Shown here: positions 8,980 through 18,600 of the stretch, in pieces
Layout of the letters: every line of letters starts with the position of its first letter
Numbering within the stretch: the first letter of the stretch is position 1
Assembly: GCA_902762565.1 (NCBI GenBank)
Contig: CACWOS010000002.1
Location: 57,467-121,466, forward strand
Reading direction: 5' to 3'
From: an uncultured Prevotellaceae bacterium
Lineage (GTDB): Bacteria; Bacteroidota; Bacteroidia; Bacteroidales; Bacteroidaceae
Length of the DNA stretch: 64,000 nucleotides
Position numbers and translations under genes: made by a program
Notes under the pieces: model-generated
Seen by the model: the letters and a program-made list of their open reading frames with translations, nothing else
The model's database searches: none
Told to the model about the DNA's origin: nothing

Positions 8980-9800
8980 TAATATGATTCTGATTCATTA
9001 GGGAAATCGCCGCTCTTGACATCGGTGACATAGTGGCCAACGGCATCAGTGATAACCTCGTTGAGGTTGGCATAGCGACGTAGGAAACGGGGCGAGAAGC
9101 CCTGAGTCATGCCAAGCATATCGGCTACCACAAGCACCTGACCATCGCAACCATTACCAGCACCGATACCGATTGTTGGAACGGATACCTCGCTGGTAAC
9201 GCGGGCAGCCAACTGGGCAGGCACCTTCTCCAACACGATACCGAAGCAGCCTGTCTCGGCCAGCAGTTTGGCATCGGAAATCAGTTTCTCGGCCTCGGCC
9301 TCTTCTTTGGCACGAACGGCATAGGTGCCGAACTTATTGATGCTCTGCGGTGTCAGTCCCAGATGTCCCATCACAGGGATACCGGCATCAAGAATGCGTT
9401 TCACGGTGTCGATAATCTCAACGCCGCCCTCCAGTTTCAGAGCGTCACAACCACTCTCCTTCATAATGCGAATAGCATTGGTGACACCCTCTGCAGCATT
9501 CACTTGATAGGAACCGAAAGGCATATCGCACACCACCAAAGCACGGCTCACGGCGCGTACTACGGCACTAGCGTGATATATCATATGATCGACAGTAATG
9601 GGCAGCGTAGTCTGATGACCTGCCATCACGTTCGAGGCTGAATCGCCTACCAATATAACGTCAACACCAGCCTTGTCGACAATACCAGCCATGGTATAGT
9701 CGTAGCTGGTGAGCATTGAAATCTTCTCGCCCTTCTGCTTCATCTCTATGAGACGATGGGTCGTAACCTTTCGGTTGTCTGAAACTAAATATCCTGCCAT
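8979..9800 (-). CDS. panB: 3-methyl-2-oxobutanoate hydroxymethyltransferase
   Basis: At 273 residues this is a full-length PanB, a (beta/alpha)8 enzyme. It transfers a hydroxymethyl group from 5,10-methylenetetrahydrofolate to 2-oxoisovalerate, giving ketopantoate for coenzyme A synthesis. The family motifs are clear: [35 protein letters not shown] with the Mg-binding Asp, [20 protein letters not shown] and [18 protein letters not shown]. It sits 7 nt downstream of the HAD gene and overlaps the MFS gene by one base. No panC or panD is in the window. Confidence 0.96.
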   Translation of the reverse strand: MAGYLVSDNRKVTTHRLIEMKQKGEKISMLTSYDYTMAGIVDKAGVDVILVGDSASNVMAGHQTTLPITVDHMIYHASAVVRAVSRALVVCDMPFGSYQVNAAEGVTNAIRIMKESGCDALKLEGGVEIIDTVKRILDAGIPVMGHLGLTPQSINKFGTYAVRAKEEAEAEKLISDAKLLAETGCFGIVLEKVPAQLAARVTSEVSVPTIGIGAGNGCDGQVLVVADMLGMTQGFSPRFLRRYANLNEVITDAVGHYVTDVKSGDFPNESESY

Positions 9801-9807
9801 AATCTTT

Positions 9808-10428
9808 TTATTGATTTAATGTTGTATAATCATTGATCACTTGGTCACAAAGAGAGACAATCTTCTCAGCACTATTCGTCGTAGCCAGCCCGTAAACAAA
9901 CATGCCGGCTGCCCTACCCGACATCAAGCCGTTGAAGGAGTCCTCGAAAACCACACTCTCACTGGGTGTGACACCCAGACGTTCGGCAGCCTTCAGATAG
10001 CAGTCGGGATCGGGTTTGGAACGCTCGAAATCCTCGGATGTCAGAATGGTATCGAACAGACTGCGGAACTCCGAATGCGACTGATAGACAGCCTGCATTT
10101 TAGGCTGGTTGGAACTGGTCACAACAGCCGTCTTCACACCTTTTTTGCGTAACGATGTGATATAATCGAGAAAGCCTGCAATATAGTCATAATGCATCTG
10201 CTGCTCGAACTTGTTCAGGCGTTCTGTAATGACGGCCTGTTCAGGTTCCAGCGGTCCAGAAAACCAAGCGTCGTAAATCTGCACCAGCGTCTGACCCTTA
10301 ATCTCCTGTTCCAGTCCGGGATGCTCAGGATGGTACTCACGGCATTGCTGTCCCCAAAACACGGTGTACTGCGGTTCAGTATCGAATACCACACCATCCA
10401 AATCGAATAAGGCTGCCTTAAAATTCAT
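9808..10428 (-). CDS. HAD-superfamily hydrolase, beta-phosphoglucomutase-like
   Basis: The start [12 protein letters not shown] is chosen because GAGAAAAG precedes it and because the DxD nucleophile motif [10 protein letters not shown] then sits at residues 9-18, as is normal; an ATG 12 nt upstream would be nearly leaderless. The remaining HAD motifs are TAVVTSSN (motif II), [15 protein letters not shown] (motif III) and [17 protein letters not shown] (motif IV). The cap is small and helical, as in beta-phosphoglucomutase and phosphoglycolate phosphatase relatives. The substrate is probably a sugar phosphate or similar small metabolite. First gene of the operon with panB. Confidence 0.88.
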   Translation of the reverse strand: MNFKAALFDLDGVVFDTEPQYTVFWGQQCREYHPEHPGLEQEIKGQTLVQIYDAWFSGPLEPEQAVITERLNKFEQQMHYDYIAGFLDYITSLRKKGVKTAVVTSSNQPKMQAVYQSHSEFRSLFDTILTSEDFERSKPDPDCYLKAAERLGVTPSESVVFEDSFNGLMSGRAAGMFVYGLATTNSAEKIVSLCDQVINDYTTLNQ

Positions 10429-10447
10429 ATCTTTTCTCATTTGCGGC

Positions 10448-10457
10448 TGCAAAGGTA
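10448..10457 (-). promoter_or_regulatory. -7 box of the HAD/panB/MFS operon
   Basis: The minus strand reads TACCTTTGCA. The expected -33 region falls inside the heptamer array at 10467-10494. Confidence 0.8.
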
Positions 10458-10466
10458 CGAAATAAA

Positions 10467-10494
10467 GTGAAAAGTGAAAAGTGAAAAGTGAAAA
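10467..10494. repeat. Heptamer array, GTGAAAA x4
   Basis: Four exact head-to-tail copies of GTGAAAA lie between the zinc-ribbon membrane protein stop and the HAD promoter, covering the -33 position of that promoter. Confidence 0.9.
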
Positions 10495-10509
10495 AAATGA
10501 ATATACTCA

Positions 10510-11490
10510 CTAAATATTCATGGCCCCACAATGCGGACATATGCCTTTTCCGCGCATCGACTCACCACAATTTCCACAATAATAACGTGCATGTGTAAAA
10601 CAAAAATAGCGCCATAAAGCATAAATATAATATGCTAATAATAATAGGTAGCCTATGTAATATAGCGTGAGTATGCTAAACACAACATACAATACAGAGC
10701 AGACGGCTCCCAAACCCAATAGATAAAGAAAAGCATCAAAAGTCTGAAGACGTCGGAATGTGTCTTCAACAGCAGCAACCCCTACAATAATGATAGCCCA
10801 TACGGAGGTCACAAAAAGACCAAGCGTGAAAGGCAGATTGAAAGGATTGAGTGAAGGATGAAAATAGTAATGTCGCCATTGCTCAGCTCCAAAATTCTGA
10901 ATAGTGGCATAAACAGTTGCAGAGGTTGCCATCAGGATACATAGTAACGTAGGATAGAAAGAGTCGATGTCATTGAAATGTACGATGTAAGCCTTACGAC
11001 ATAGCAACTTTCGCATGGCATAAGCCCCACCGACCACGATACATAAGGCCAGGAATACCAACAGGTGAGTGTCAGAGAAAACATCGATAAACTGCGAGAT
11101 AGGGTCATCAGGCGACACGGACTCCAACAACTCGCTCTCGCGAATCCATCCCTGTGTAATCTGATCGCGTGCTACCTTGACCCACACAGAATCTATACTA
11201 TCCGTGGGAACCGTCTTAATATCAGCCACCACGATGCGCTGTCCCTTCGTGACATACATAGTGTCAAAAGCCATATCGCCCAGATTATCAGCCAAGGGCA
11301 GAAGTTTCGAACGTACTTGAAAATTATAGTTTTGGCTGTAATGATGGGTTGTTGAGAAGGAAATAGAGTCAAGTTGCTGTTTGCTCAGATCCCAAGCATC
11401 TGGTGTCTGCTGACCATGATTATAACACGCTATCAACAATTGAGAAATAGAGATAATGAGGAAATGAGATATTAGCTTACGCATACACAT
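10510..11490 (-). CDS. Membrane protein with lipoprotein-like N-terminus and C-terminal zinc ribbon
   Basis: The 326-residue protein starts with a hydrophobic signal ending in LLIACYN, which could be a lipobox, or with an uncleaved anchor. Residues ~25-125 are soluble and include a stretch (VTKGQRIVVADI, QITQGWIRESELL) reminiscent of SH3-like domains. Five or so membrane segments follow, at about 140-160, 178-195, 220-240, 250-275 and 275-295. The protein ends with a zinc ribbon, CGNCGESMRGKGICPHCG. Its start overlaps the U32 peptidase gene by 14 nt. Function is unknown, but the ribbon echoes those in the signalling genes upstream in the same run. Confidence 0.75.
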   Translation of the reverse strand: MCMRKLISHFLIISISQLLIACYNHGQQTPDAWDLSKQQLDSISFSTTHHYSQNYNFQVRSKLLPLADNLGDMAFDTMYVTKGQRIVVADIKTVPTDSIDSVWVKVARDQITQGWIRESELLESVSPDDPISQFIDVFSDTHLLVFLALCIVVGGAYAMRKLLCRKAYIVHFNDIDSFYPTLLCILMATSATVYATIQNFGAEQWRHYYFHPSLNPFNLPFTLGLFVTSVWAIIIVGVAAVEDTFRRLQTFDAFLYLLGLGAVCSVLYVVFSILTLYYIGYLLLLAYYIYALWRYFCFTHARYYCGNCGESMRGKGICPHCGAMNI

Positions 11491-13273
11491 TCATTTGACA
11501 ATTCTTGCAATCGAACTCAAGACGGAACAAACGACCATCACCCAAACGAAGACTCAATGGTTCCTTCCACGTAGGACGACGGCCACCATGTTTAACACAA
11601 AAGCCAAAGGCAAAGCGCAGACAATGGCGACACTGCATCAAAGGCCCATCACCACCTTTTATTTCATAAGCCGTAAGCTCAGTAGCATGATAGAACTCGC
11701 GAGCCTGTTCGTTGGCGATATTGTAGAGATAGGGGAAAGGATAGCGAGGAGAAGGATATTGGGGAAGTGACGCCATATGCTGTGTATTTCTATGAGGCTC
11801 TGGCACCTTGTGCTCTAACTCATCTATCAACTGTCGACGGAGCTCACTGAGCACACTGTTGGGGACAAAAAAGGAGAAGTCTTCGTCGAAGGTTACCTCA
11901 GCGCATTCATAGATTGTTCCACCCAGTTTCGATAACTGACGCTGTATGTTTTCATATTGTGGATTCTGAGCTTTTTGATGTTCATATACTACACTGACAC
12001 ATAACCCGTTAGTTGACAGGCAAAATCCATCGGGAGTAGCAGAAATATGTATTGAAATAGGTATTTTCCGTTCTGCAGTCGGACGTGACAATTGGCGTTC
12101 AAATTCATAATCAAAATTACGATAGAGGGCCATACCTGAACGCAGATTCTTGGGCATCTTGAATGGAAAGAGACGATTGCCTTGGGAACGATTGACACGA
12201 AACCCTTCCAGTTCATGATTGTCATTGATAAAACAAAGGCCATCACCATTAGCAAATGAGGCGATTCCTGCCACATTGAACGAGTCGCGTTGTACTTCCT
12301 TGACAATACCCACAAACTCACCCATAGCCTTTGGAGTAACTGGTGAAAAGATATCCGGCTGACGACCATGTAGGAAATAGGAGGTAAAACCACGATTGAA
12401 AGTTTTATTCAAATTTGGTTGGAAACTATAATGAATCCTACCCTTTGAAGTTCTGCAATAGTCATTCGGATGATTGGCAATGATGGCATCTAGGCGCTGA
12501 CTATATGCTGTCACCACATTCTTCACATAAGAGACATCCTTTAGACGTCCTTCGATTTTAAACGAACTGGCTCCTGCAGCAATCAACTCATCGAGATGCT
12601 GCAACTGGTTCATATCCTTCAGCGACAACAAATGACGTTGGTGTTCCAATTCATGACCATCTGCATCGAGCATGTCAAACTTCATGCGGCAGAATTGGGC
12701 ACATTCCCCACGATTTGCCGAGCGCTGAAAACAATACTGAGAGGCGTAGCACAAACCACTATAGCTAACGCAAAGGGCACCATGAACAAATACCTCCAGT
12801 TCGACGTCTGGCACCCGACGATGAATCTCAGCAATCTCGTCGACAGACAATTCGCGAGCCAACACAACCCGACGGAATCCTATGTCACGTAACCAGCGTA
12901 CTTTCTCTAGTGTACGGTTGTCGGTCTGGGTAGAGGCGTGAAGCTGAAAGTTGAAAGATGAAAACTGAAAGTTGAGGATGCCCATATCTTGTACCAAGAT
13001 AGCATCGACACCTACATTATTGAGTTGCTGAAGGAGTTGCCAAGTGGACTGCAGTTCGTCATCATATATGATGGTATTGACAGTGACATAGACCTTTGCA
13101 CCAAACCGATGGGCATAAATGCACAAAGCACGAATATCGTCAATACTGTTACTAGCTGCAGCACGTGCACCAAAACGCGGAGCACCAATATATACAGCAT
13201 CAGCACCGTGATTGATAGCAGCTATGCCACACTCCAAATTCTTGGCAGGAGCCAGCAATTCCAATTGCGTCAT
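11477..13273 (-). CDS. U32 family peptidase-like protein (RlhA/TrhP-type)
   Basis: At 598 residues it has the U32 fold at the N-terminus (LELLAPAKNLECGIAAINHG, GADAVYIGAPRFGAR) and the family signature region VFVHGALCVSYSGLCYASQ near 164-182, followed by the cysteines of RSANRGECAQFCR. The long form with an extra C-terminal domain resembles E. coli RlhA; members of this family are now linked to tRNA or rRNA hydroxylation more than to proteolysis. The C-terminus has a further cysteine set, CRHCLRF and CKNCQMN. An in-frame heptamer-derived segment, FQFSSFNFQLHAS, lies near residues 100-113. Co-directional with metA, 22 nt downstream of it. Confidence 0.88.
   Translation of the reverse strand: MTQLELLAPAKNLECGIAAINHGADAVYIGAPRFGARAAASNSIDDIRALCIYAHRFGAKVYVTVNTIIYDDELQSTWQLLQQLNNVGVDAILVQDMGILNFQFSSFNFQLHASTQTDNRTLEKVRWLRDIGFRRVVLARELSVDEIAEIHRRVPDVELEVFVHGALCVSYSGLCYASQYCFQRSANRGECAQFCRMKFDMLDADGHELEHQRHLLSLKDMNQLQHLDELIAAGASSFKIEGRLKDVSYVKNVVTAYSQRLDAIIANHPNDYCRTSKGRIHYSFQPNLNKTFNRGFTSYFLHGRQPDIFSPVTPKAMGEFVGIVKEVQRDSFNVAGIASFANGDGLCFINDNHELEGFRVNRSQGNRLFPFKMPKNLRSGMALYRNFDYEFERQLSRPTAERKIPISIHISATPDGFCLSTNGLCVSVVYEHQKAQNPQYENIQRQLSKLGGTIYECAEVTFDEDFSFFVPNSVLSELRRQLIDELEHKVPEPHRNTQHMASLPQYPSPRYPFPYLYNIANEQAREFYHATELTAYEIKGGDGPLMQCRHCLRFAFGFCVKHGGRRPTWKEPLSLRLGDGRLFRLEFDCKNCQMNVYA
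12941..12975. repeat. Heptamer array inside the U32 gene
   Basis: Five consecutive 7-nt units of the form AAGnTGA or AAACTGA run through the coding region and are read on the minus strand as part of SSFNFQLHAS. The surrounding protein is conserved, so this looks like an insert. Confidence 0.8.
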
Positions 13274-13295
13274 TTTACATCTATCTTCTTACCAC

Positions 13296-14213
13296 CTACC
13301 TAATTTGATTTATATCGTATGGCGTCTCCTGATATACATAATAATTTATCCAGTTGCTATAGAGCAGATTGGCATGGGCTCGCCACGTTACCAAAGGCCC
13401 ACAAGCAGGATCATCGTTCAAATAATAGTACTTAGGCAAGTCAACGTCATCGCGAATATCCTTGTCACGTCGATACTCTGTATCAAGAGTGTTGGGAGCA
13501 TACTCCAAATGTCCTGTAATAAAGAATTCACGACCATTACGAGCCATCACAATACTGACACCACTATCGGGTGACTCTGCTATGAGCTGCAGTTCAGGAT
13601 TGGCTAGAATATCCTCGCGATGCAGTTCTGTATGACGACTGTGAGGCATCTGGAACACATCATCGAATCCACGGAAAATGGGCAGTTGCGGATTAAGTGT
13701 ATGCTGCGGGAAAATACCAAACATTTTCTTTGGCAAAGGATACTTGGGAACACCATAATGATAATAGAGCCCTGCCTGAGCTGCCCAACAAATATATAAT
13801 GTACTAGTGACGTGCGTGCGCGCCCATGCGAAGATACTGGTCATTTCATCCCAATACGTAACATCCTCAAAATCCAATTGCTCGACGGGAGCACCCGTGA
13901 TAATCATTCCGTCGAACTTCTCATCGTGCATTGACTCGAAGTCGCGATAAAACATCATCATGTGCTCAATGGGCGTATTCTTGGGTGTATGACTTTTCAG
14001 CTTCATGAAACTGATTTCCAGCTGCAAAGGGGTATTAGACAAGAGACGGATCAAGTCGGTCTCAGTCGTTATTTTCAACGGCATCAAGTTCAGAATAACA
14101 ATCTTCAAAGGACGAATATCCTGCATGTGGGCGCGAGTATCATCCATCACGAAGATGTTCTCATGCTTCAGCAACTCGATGGCCGGCAACCTATCAGGTA
14201 ATCTTAAAGGCAT
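13296..14213 (-). CDS. metA: Homoserine O-acetyltransferase (MetA family)
   Basis: The 305-residue protein keeps the MetA catalytic residues: Cys142 in TLYICWAAQAG, and His235 and Glu237 in FITGHLEYAP. It acylates homoserine at the first committed step of methionine synthesis. Residue 111 is Glu, in ITGAPVEQLDFE. In this family Glu111 is associated with acetyl-CoA use and Gly111 with succinyl-CoA, so the product is predicted to be O-acetylhomoserine despite the usual annotation as a succinyltransferase. An O-acetylhomoserine sulfhydrylase gene at 29.2 kb supports this. It lies 6 nt after the PP2C gene. Confidence 0.95.
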   Translation of the reverse strand: MPLRLPDRLPAIELLKHENIFVMDDTRAHMQDIRPLKIVILNLMPLKITTETDLIRLLSNTPLQLEISFMKLKSHTPKNTPIEHMMMFYRDFESMHDEKFDGMIITGAPVEQLDFEDVTYWDEMTSIFAWARTHVTSTLYICWAAQAGLYYHYGVPKYPLPKKMFGIFPQHTLNPQLPIFRGFDDVFQMPHSRHTELHREDILANPELQLIAESPDSGVSIVMARNGREFFITGHLEYAPNTLDTEYRRDKDIRDDVDLPKYYYLNDDPACGPLVTWRAHANLLYSNWINYYVYQETPYDINQIR

Positions 14214-14219
14214 ATATTT

Positions 14220-14966
14220 TCAATCTACATGAAATACACAAACAGACACGTTATCGAAGCCACCTGCCTCGATAGCAGCCTCACACAAGCCATTAGCTGA
14301 ATTCCCTTCGTTCATTAGCTTCTCAATATCATCATGAGAAATCATATCGTTCAATCCGTCAGAACATAGCATATAGGTATCGCCCGAACGAAAATCGTCA
14401 GTAAACTCGAAAATATCAAGATATGCATTTTTGCAACCAGCGCCAATACAATTAGTAATGATATTAGAATGTTTCACCTCACCACGAGCATTACTCAACG
14501 AATGGTCGGTAGACAACTGGAGCAACTTGCCGTCGCGCAAACGATATAGACGGCTGTCGCCACAATTAAGCCAATAATACTTGCCACCATAAAAAATGAC
14601 AGCAATCAAGGTGGTACCCATATCACGCAGTGAGGGATCAGCATGACCACGCCGATTAATGGAATCACTGATAAACTGGAGCCACTCCATCATCGTCTCC
14701 TCGAACTCACCAACAGAGAAACCACGAGGAATATCATTGATAAAGAACTTCAAACTGGACAGAGTTTGCTCGCTAGCGACCTCACCAGCATTATGTCCAC
14801 CCATACCGTCAGCAAGAGCTATCAGAAAACGTTCACTATTTTCTGTCATGAATTCTGTTTGATAAGCGTCACTACGCACAAATTTATCATAAGCAAATAC
14901 CATGTCTTCATTGTTGCTTCTGATGCAACCTACACGACTGGCAGCTGTTAATGTTATTCTACTCAT
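14220..14966 (-). CDS. PP2C-family protein Ser/Thr phosphatase
   Basis: This 248-residue cytoplasmic protein has the PPM/PP2C metal-binding motifs in order: VGCIRSNNEDMVF near residue 12, LADGMGGHNAGEVAS near 52, SDGLNDMI near 199 and GGFDNVSVCVF at the end. There is no membrane segment. Such enzymes remove phosphate from Ser/Thr residues, usually reversing a neighbouring kinase. It is the last of five co-directional signalling genes and is followed 6 nt later by metA, so metA may share its transcript. The 45-nt gap before it is the largest within the cluster. Confidence 0.93.
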   Translation of the reverse strand: MSRITLTAASRVGCIRSNNEDMVFAYDKFVRSDAYQTEFMTENSERFLIALADGMGGHNAGEVASEQTLSSLKFFINDIPRGFSVGEFEETMMEWLQFISDSINRRGHADPSLRDMGTTLIAVIFYGGKYYWLNCGDSRLYRLRDGKLLQLSTDHSLSNARGEVKHSNIITNCIGAGCKNAYLDIFEFTDDFRSGDTYMLCSDGLNDMISHDDIEKLMNEGNSANGLCEAAIEAGGFDNVSVCVFHVD

Positions 14967-15011
14967 ACGTTATTCTTTTCCCTAAAAACAAATCATTATT
15001 TAAATATCATT

Positions 15012-15614
15012 TTAATTCACACTAACTTGTAAATTGATGTTGGCAAGCGTCACAATATCACCCTGCTTAAGAGACATCGGGACATCAGGCAGCAAATCGC
15101 GCTGATTAAGCTTTGTACCATTTGACGAATGCTTATCAATGATACACCAACCCGTATCAGGCTTATAGATAAGTTGGGCATGAACACCTGAGATAAACAT
15201 ATTACCCTCGAACAACTGCTGATATGGACCTTGACGACGACCAATAACAGCACCATTGACACCAACCATACGAATATCAAGTGACGGGTTGTAAAGCGTC
15301 AGCGAAGGCATGCCACTTTTAGCAACCACCGGCTGTCCAAGCTCAACAGCTTCAGGCCCACGTAAAGAAGCTTGTGTTACTTGATTAAACGACTGACTAG
15401 CGGCATTCATAACAGAGACTGCAGCCATAGAAACATGGCTAGCCTGTTTCTTATCTAATTCGTCTGGACTGGCCATCAATCCACCACAATGCGTGCAGCG
15501 ACGGCCTTTACCAACACGTCCACAGTTGGTACAATAAGACAACTCTTGTCCACACTGGTCACAAAAGTGTGATCTATCTTCGATCTCTTCTTTACAATTC
15601 GGACAAATTATCAT
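15012..15614 (-). CDS. FHA-domain protein with two N-terminal zinc ribbons
   Basis: The 200-residue protein has two zinc-ribbon motifs at its N-terminus (CPNCKEEIEDRSHFCDQCG at 4-22 and CTNCGRVGKGRRCTHCG at 28-44), a linker of about 60 residues, and a C-terminal FHA domain at about 100-198. The FHA fold shows GAVIGRRQG, SGVHAQL in place of SxxH, and SSNGTKLN, the loops that read phosphothreonine. It probably binds a threonine-phosphorylated partner made by the adjacent kinase. The start overlaps the AAA+ gene end by 4 nt, indicating translational coupling. Confidence 0.92.
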   Translation of the reverse strand: MIICPNCKEEIEDRSHFCDQCGQELSYCTNCGRVGKGRRCTHCGGLMASPDELDKKQASHVSMAAVSVMNAASQSFNQVTQASLRGPEAVELGQPVVAKSGMPSLTLYNPSLDIRMVGVNGAVIGRRQGPYQQLFEGNMFISGVHAQLIYKPDTGWCIIDKHSSNGTKLNQRDLLPDVPMSLKQGDIVTLANINLQVSVN

Positions 15615-18600
15615 ATATTCTCTTTAATATCTTCTGGCATAATCAATTGATAAGTCTCTGGTGTCACCTCCGACTGATTCATCTGACTCACACGCATAGA
15701 GAGTTGCTGAATAGTTTGGTCTAGCATGTTACGCATCTCACGGGCATTACCAAAGGAATCGGATTTGCTAACCACCATGCGACAGATGACATCCATAAGT
15801 TTGAACTCTGCCTCAGGCGATAACTTGTAGTTATCCTTCTGAGCCATCTTCTTGTAGATTGCAAGTAGTTCGTCCTCATTATAGTCGTCAATGTGCATCT
15901 TGTGAGAGAAACGACTAGCCAAACCTGGATTAACAGCAAGGAAAGTTTCCATCTCATCTTTATATCCTGCAGCAATCACTACAAACTTGCCACGATCGTC
16001 CTCCATACGTTTCATCAGCGTATCGATAGCCTCCTTGCCATACATATCATTGTCTGACGACAAAGTGTAGGCTTCGTCAATGAACAAGATACCACCCATA
16101 GCCTTGTCACAAATATTGTTGACTATCTTCGGCGTCTCCCCCATATATTTACCGACTAGAGTGGCACGACTAGCTTCAATAACACGACTAGTTGGAAGAA
16201 TCTCCATAGCCTGCAAAACTTCGCCCATCTTACGGGCTACTGATGTCTTACCTGTTCCAGGATTACCCGTCAGAATAAAGTTCATGGACATCTGTTGAAC
16301 CTTACCAGCCCCCATAGCCGCACGTTGCTTCATGAACATACTTTGTACAGCCAGACGGCGAATCATATTCTTCACAGAACGCATGCCAATAAACTCATCG
16401 AGTTCGTTGAGCACCTCGTCCAATGGACGAGCCTTTTCACTCTGAGCCACTTCAAGATCAGCACTTGTAATGCGATACATGTCTTCATCCTTGAAGTCCG
16501 GATTACCCATCATGCTCACCAGACGCTGGCTCTGCTTCTCGACTGCTTGGTCAAATATCTTGCGCGCTTCGCGGGCATTACCGAAGTTCTTGTCACGACG
16601 CAAATACAATTGTTCAAATTGACGATGTATAGTTCCCTGCGTTTCTTCGTCCACTGTAAAGTTCTTGCCCTTACAAAGGTTGAGGAATATCTGAGTAAGT
16701 TCATCAGGTGTATAGTCGTCGAAATGGATAGTTTGAGTGAAACGGCTCTTCAATCCTGGGTTCGTATCAATAAAGTCATGCATGTTGTCAGTATAACCTG
16801 CAACAATACAAATAAACTTGCCACGATCGTCCTCCAGACGCTTCAGTAAGGTATCGATGGCCTCAGCACCAAAGGAATCCTGATCGTTGGACTTCAAGGT
16901 GTAGGCCTCGTCGATGAACAGCACACCGCCCATAGCAGAGTCTATCAACTGGTTAGTCTTAATTGCCGTCTGACCTGCAAAACCAGCAACCAGTTTAGAA
17001 CGATCGGCCTCTACCAACTGACCACGCGAAAGAATGCCTAACGTACGGAATACATCGGCCATAATACGTGCCACCGTGGTTTTACCAGTACCCGGATTAC
17101 CAGTAAAGACATAGTGTTTACCCTGGAACGTATTGGTCTCGCCACGACGAATCTGCAGGTTGAGGAAGGCTGCCAGATTGGATATTTCTTTCTTGACACC
17201 AGCCAAGCCAACCAAGCCATTGAGTTTGGACAGACATTCCGTATAATCGACAGCCTTAGGAGCCTCATAAGGAATATCTGCCACATCGATAGTCATCAGC
17301 TGTTCATTGGATAGCGCGGAGATGTCGAGTTTCTGCATACGCTCTGCCTGCTTAGTGCAAATCTTCTCGAACAACTGACGCATGGTACGACCATTAGCAA
17401 AATCCTTGTCACGCGAGTTATACAATTCGGTTATCATCTTCAGAGTCAACTCGCGAGCTTCAGGAGTAAACTTATACTTCTTGTCGCTAGCAAAGACCTC
17501 CATAATTTGGAAGAGTTGATCGGGATTGTAGTCCTCAATATTCAGGAAATAGCTGAAACGACTGCGTACACCAGGATTAATGCGGAACAGGTTTTCCATC
17601 TCTGTACGATAGCCTGCAGCAATAACAATGAACTTGCCACGATCGTCCTCCATACGTTTCATCAGCGTCTCAAGAGCTTGTGTACCCTGTTGGTCGCGCT
17701 CACCACCATTACTGAGAGGCACCAAGGTATAGGCTTCATCGACAAAGAGGATTCCACCCATAGCTTTATCACACAAGCGGTCGACAACCTTAGGAGTCTC
17801 GCCTTGATAAGGACTTACCATCTTTGAACGGTCGACCTCTACCACATGACCACTGTCCAGATAGCCGATAGCTTCCATGATTTCACCTAACTTGCGGGCT
17901 ATGGTCGTCTTACCTGTACCAGGATTACCCGTTAGCACAATATGGATTCCTGCCTTTTCCTGTTCACCAAGTCCACGCTCTGCACGCTGGACATTGTTAT
18001 GAACGGTATACGCAATCTCACGGACAGCCTTCTTCACTTCGTCCATACCGATATAGTGGTCGAGGTCGCGCAGAATATCTTCCAATGAACGCTCTTCTGG
18101 AACATAACCACGAATATCAAACTCCTCAACCAGCGAAGCTTCAGCACCACGACTGATAAATGATGTAAAAATGTCTTCAGCAGTCTTGACTGCTAGATGG
18201 GCATAACCAAAGGTATCGTCCTTGATTTTCACCTGATACTGGAAGAACCGTAACAACTTACGTTCTGCCTCAGGCGAATAAGCAGAGATTCCATATTTAG
18301 AACGCAACTCCTGCTTACAAATATCGCATAACTCCGTATAACCAGGAGTCGGAAGACGGAACATATACTTAAAGCGATTCTGCGCTGCAGGGTTAGCTGA
18401 CAAGAAGTCATCAAGGCCTTTGGGAAGACCAGCAATAATGACAATAGGATTCTCGTCCCATTTATCCATCTCAACAAATAGCTTGTCAAGTGGATTCACC
18501 TGATTTGAATAACGGTCTGGCAACAATTTCTGCACATTATCGAAGAACAGAATACCTCCCCTAGCATTCTTCACGTTTTCGTCCCATTTTTCGACAAAGC

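Noticed and set aside
13274-13295. SAM riboswitch or other leader near the methionine genes
   Set aside because: The gaps around metA and metY are 6-22 nt or overlaps, too short for a riboswitch.
14967-15011. Possible internal promoter before the PP2C gene
   Set aside because: The 45-nt gap is AT-rich, but no TAnnTTTG match at a suitable distance was found on the minus strand.
16295-16849. A 184-codon open frame opposite the AAA+ gene
   Set aside because: It lies entirely within conserved AAA+ modules and has no signal of its own.
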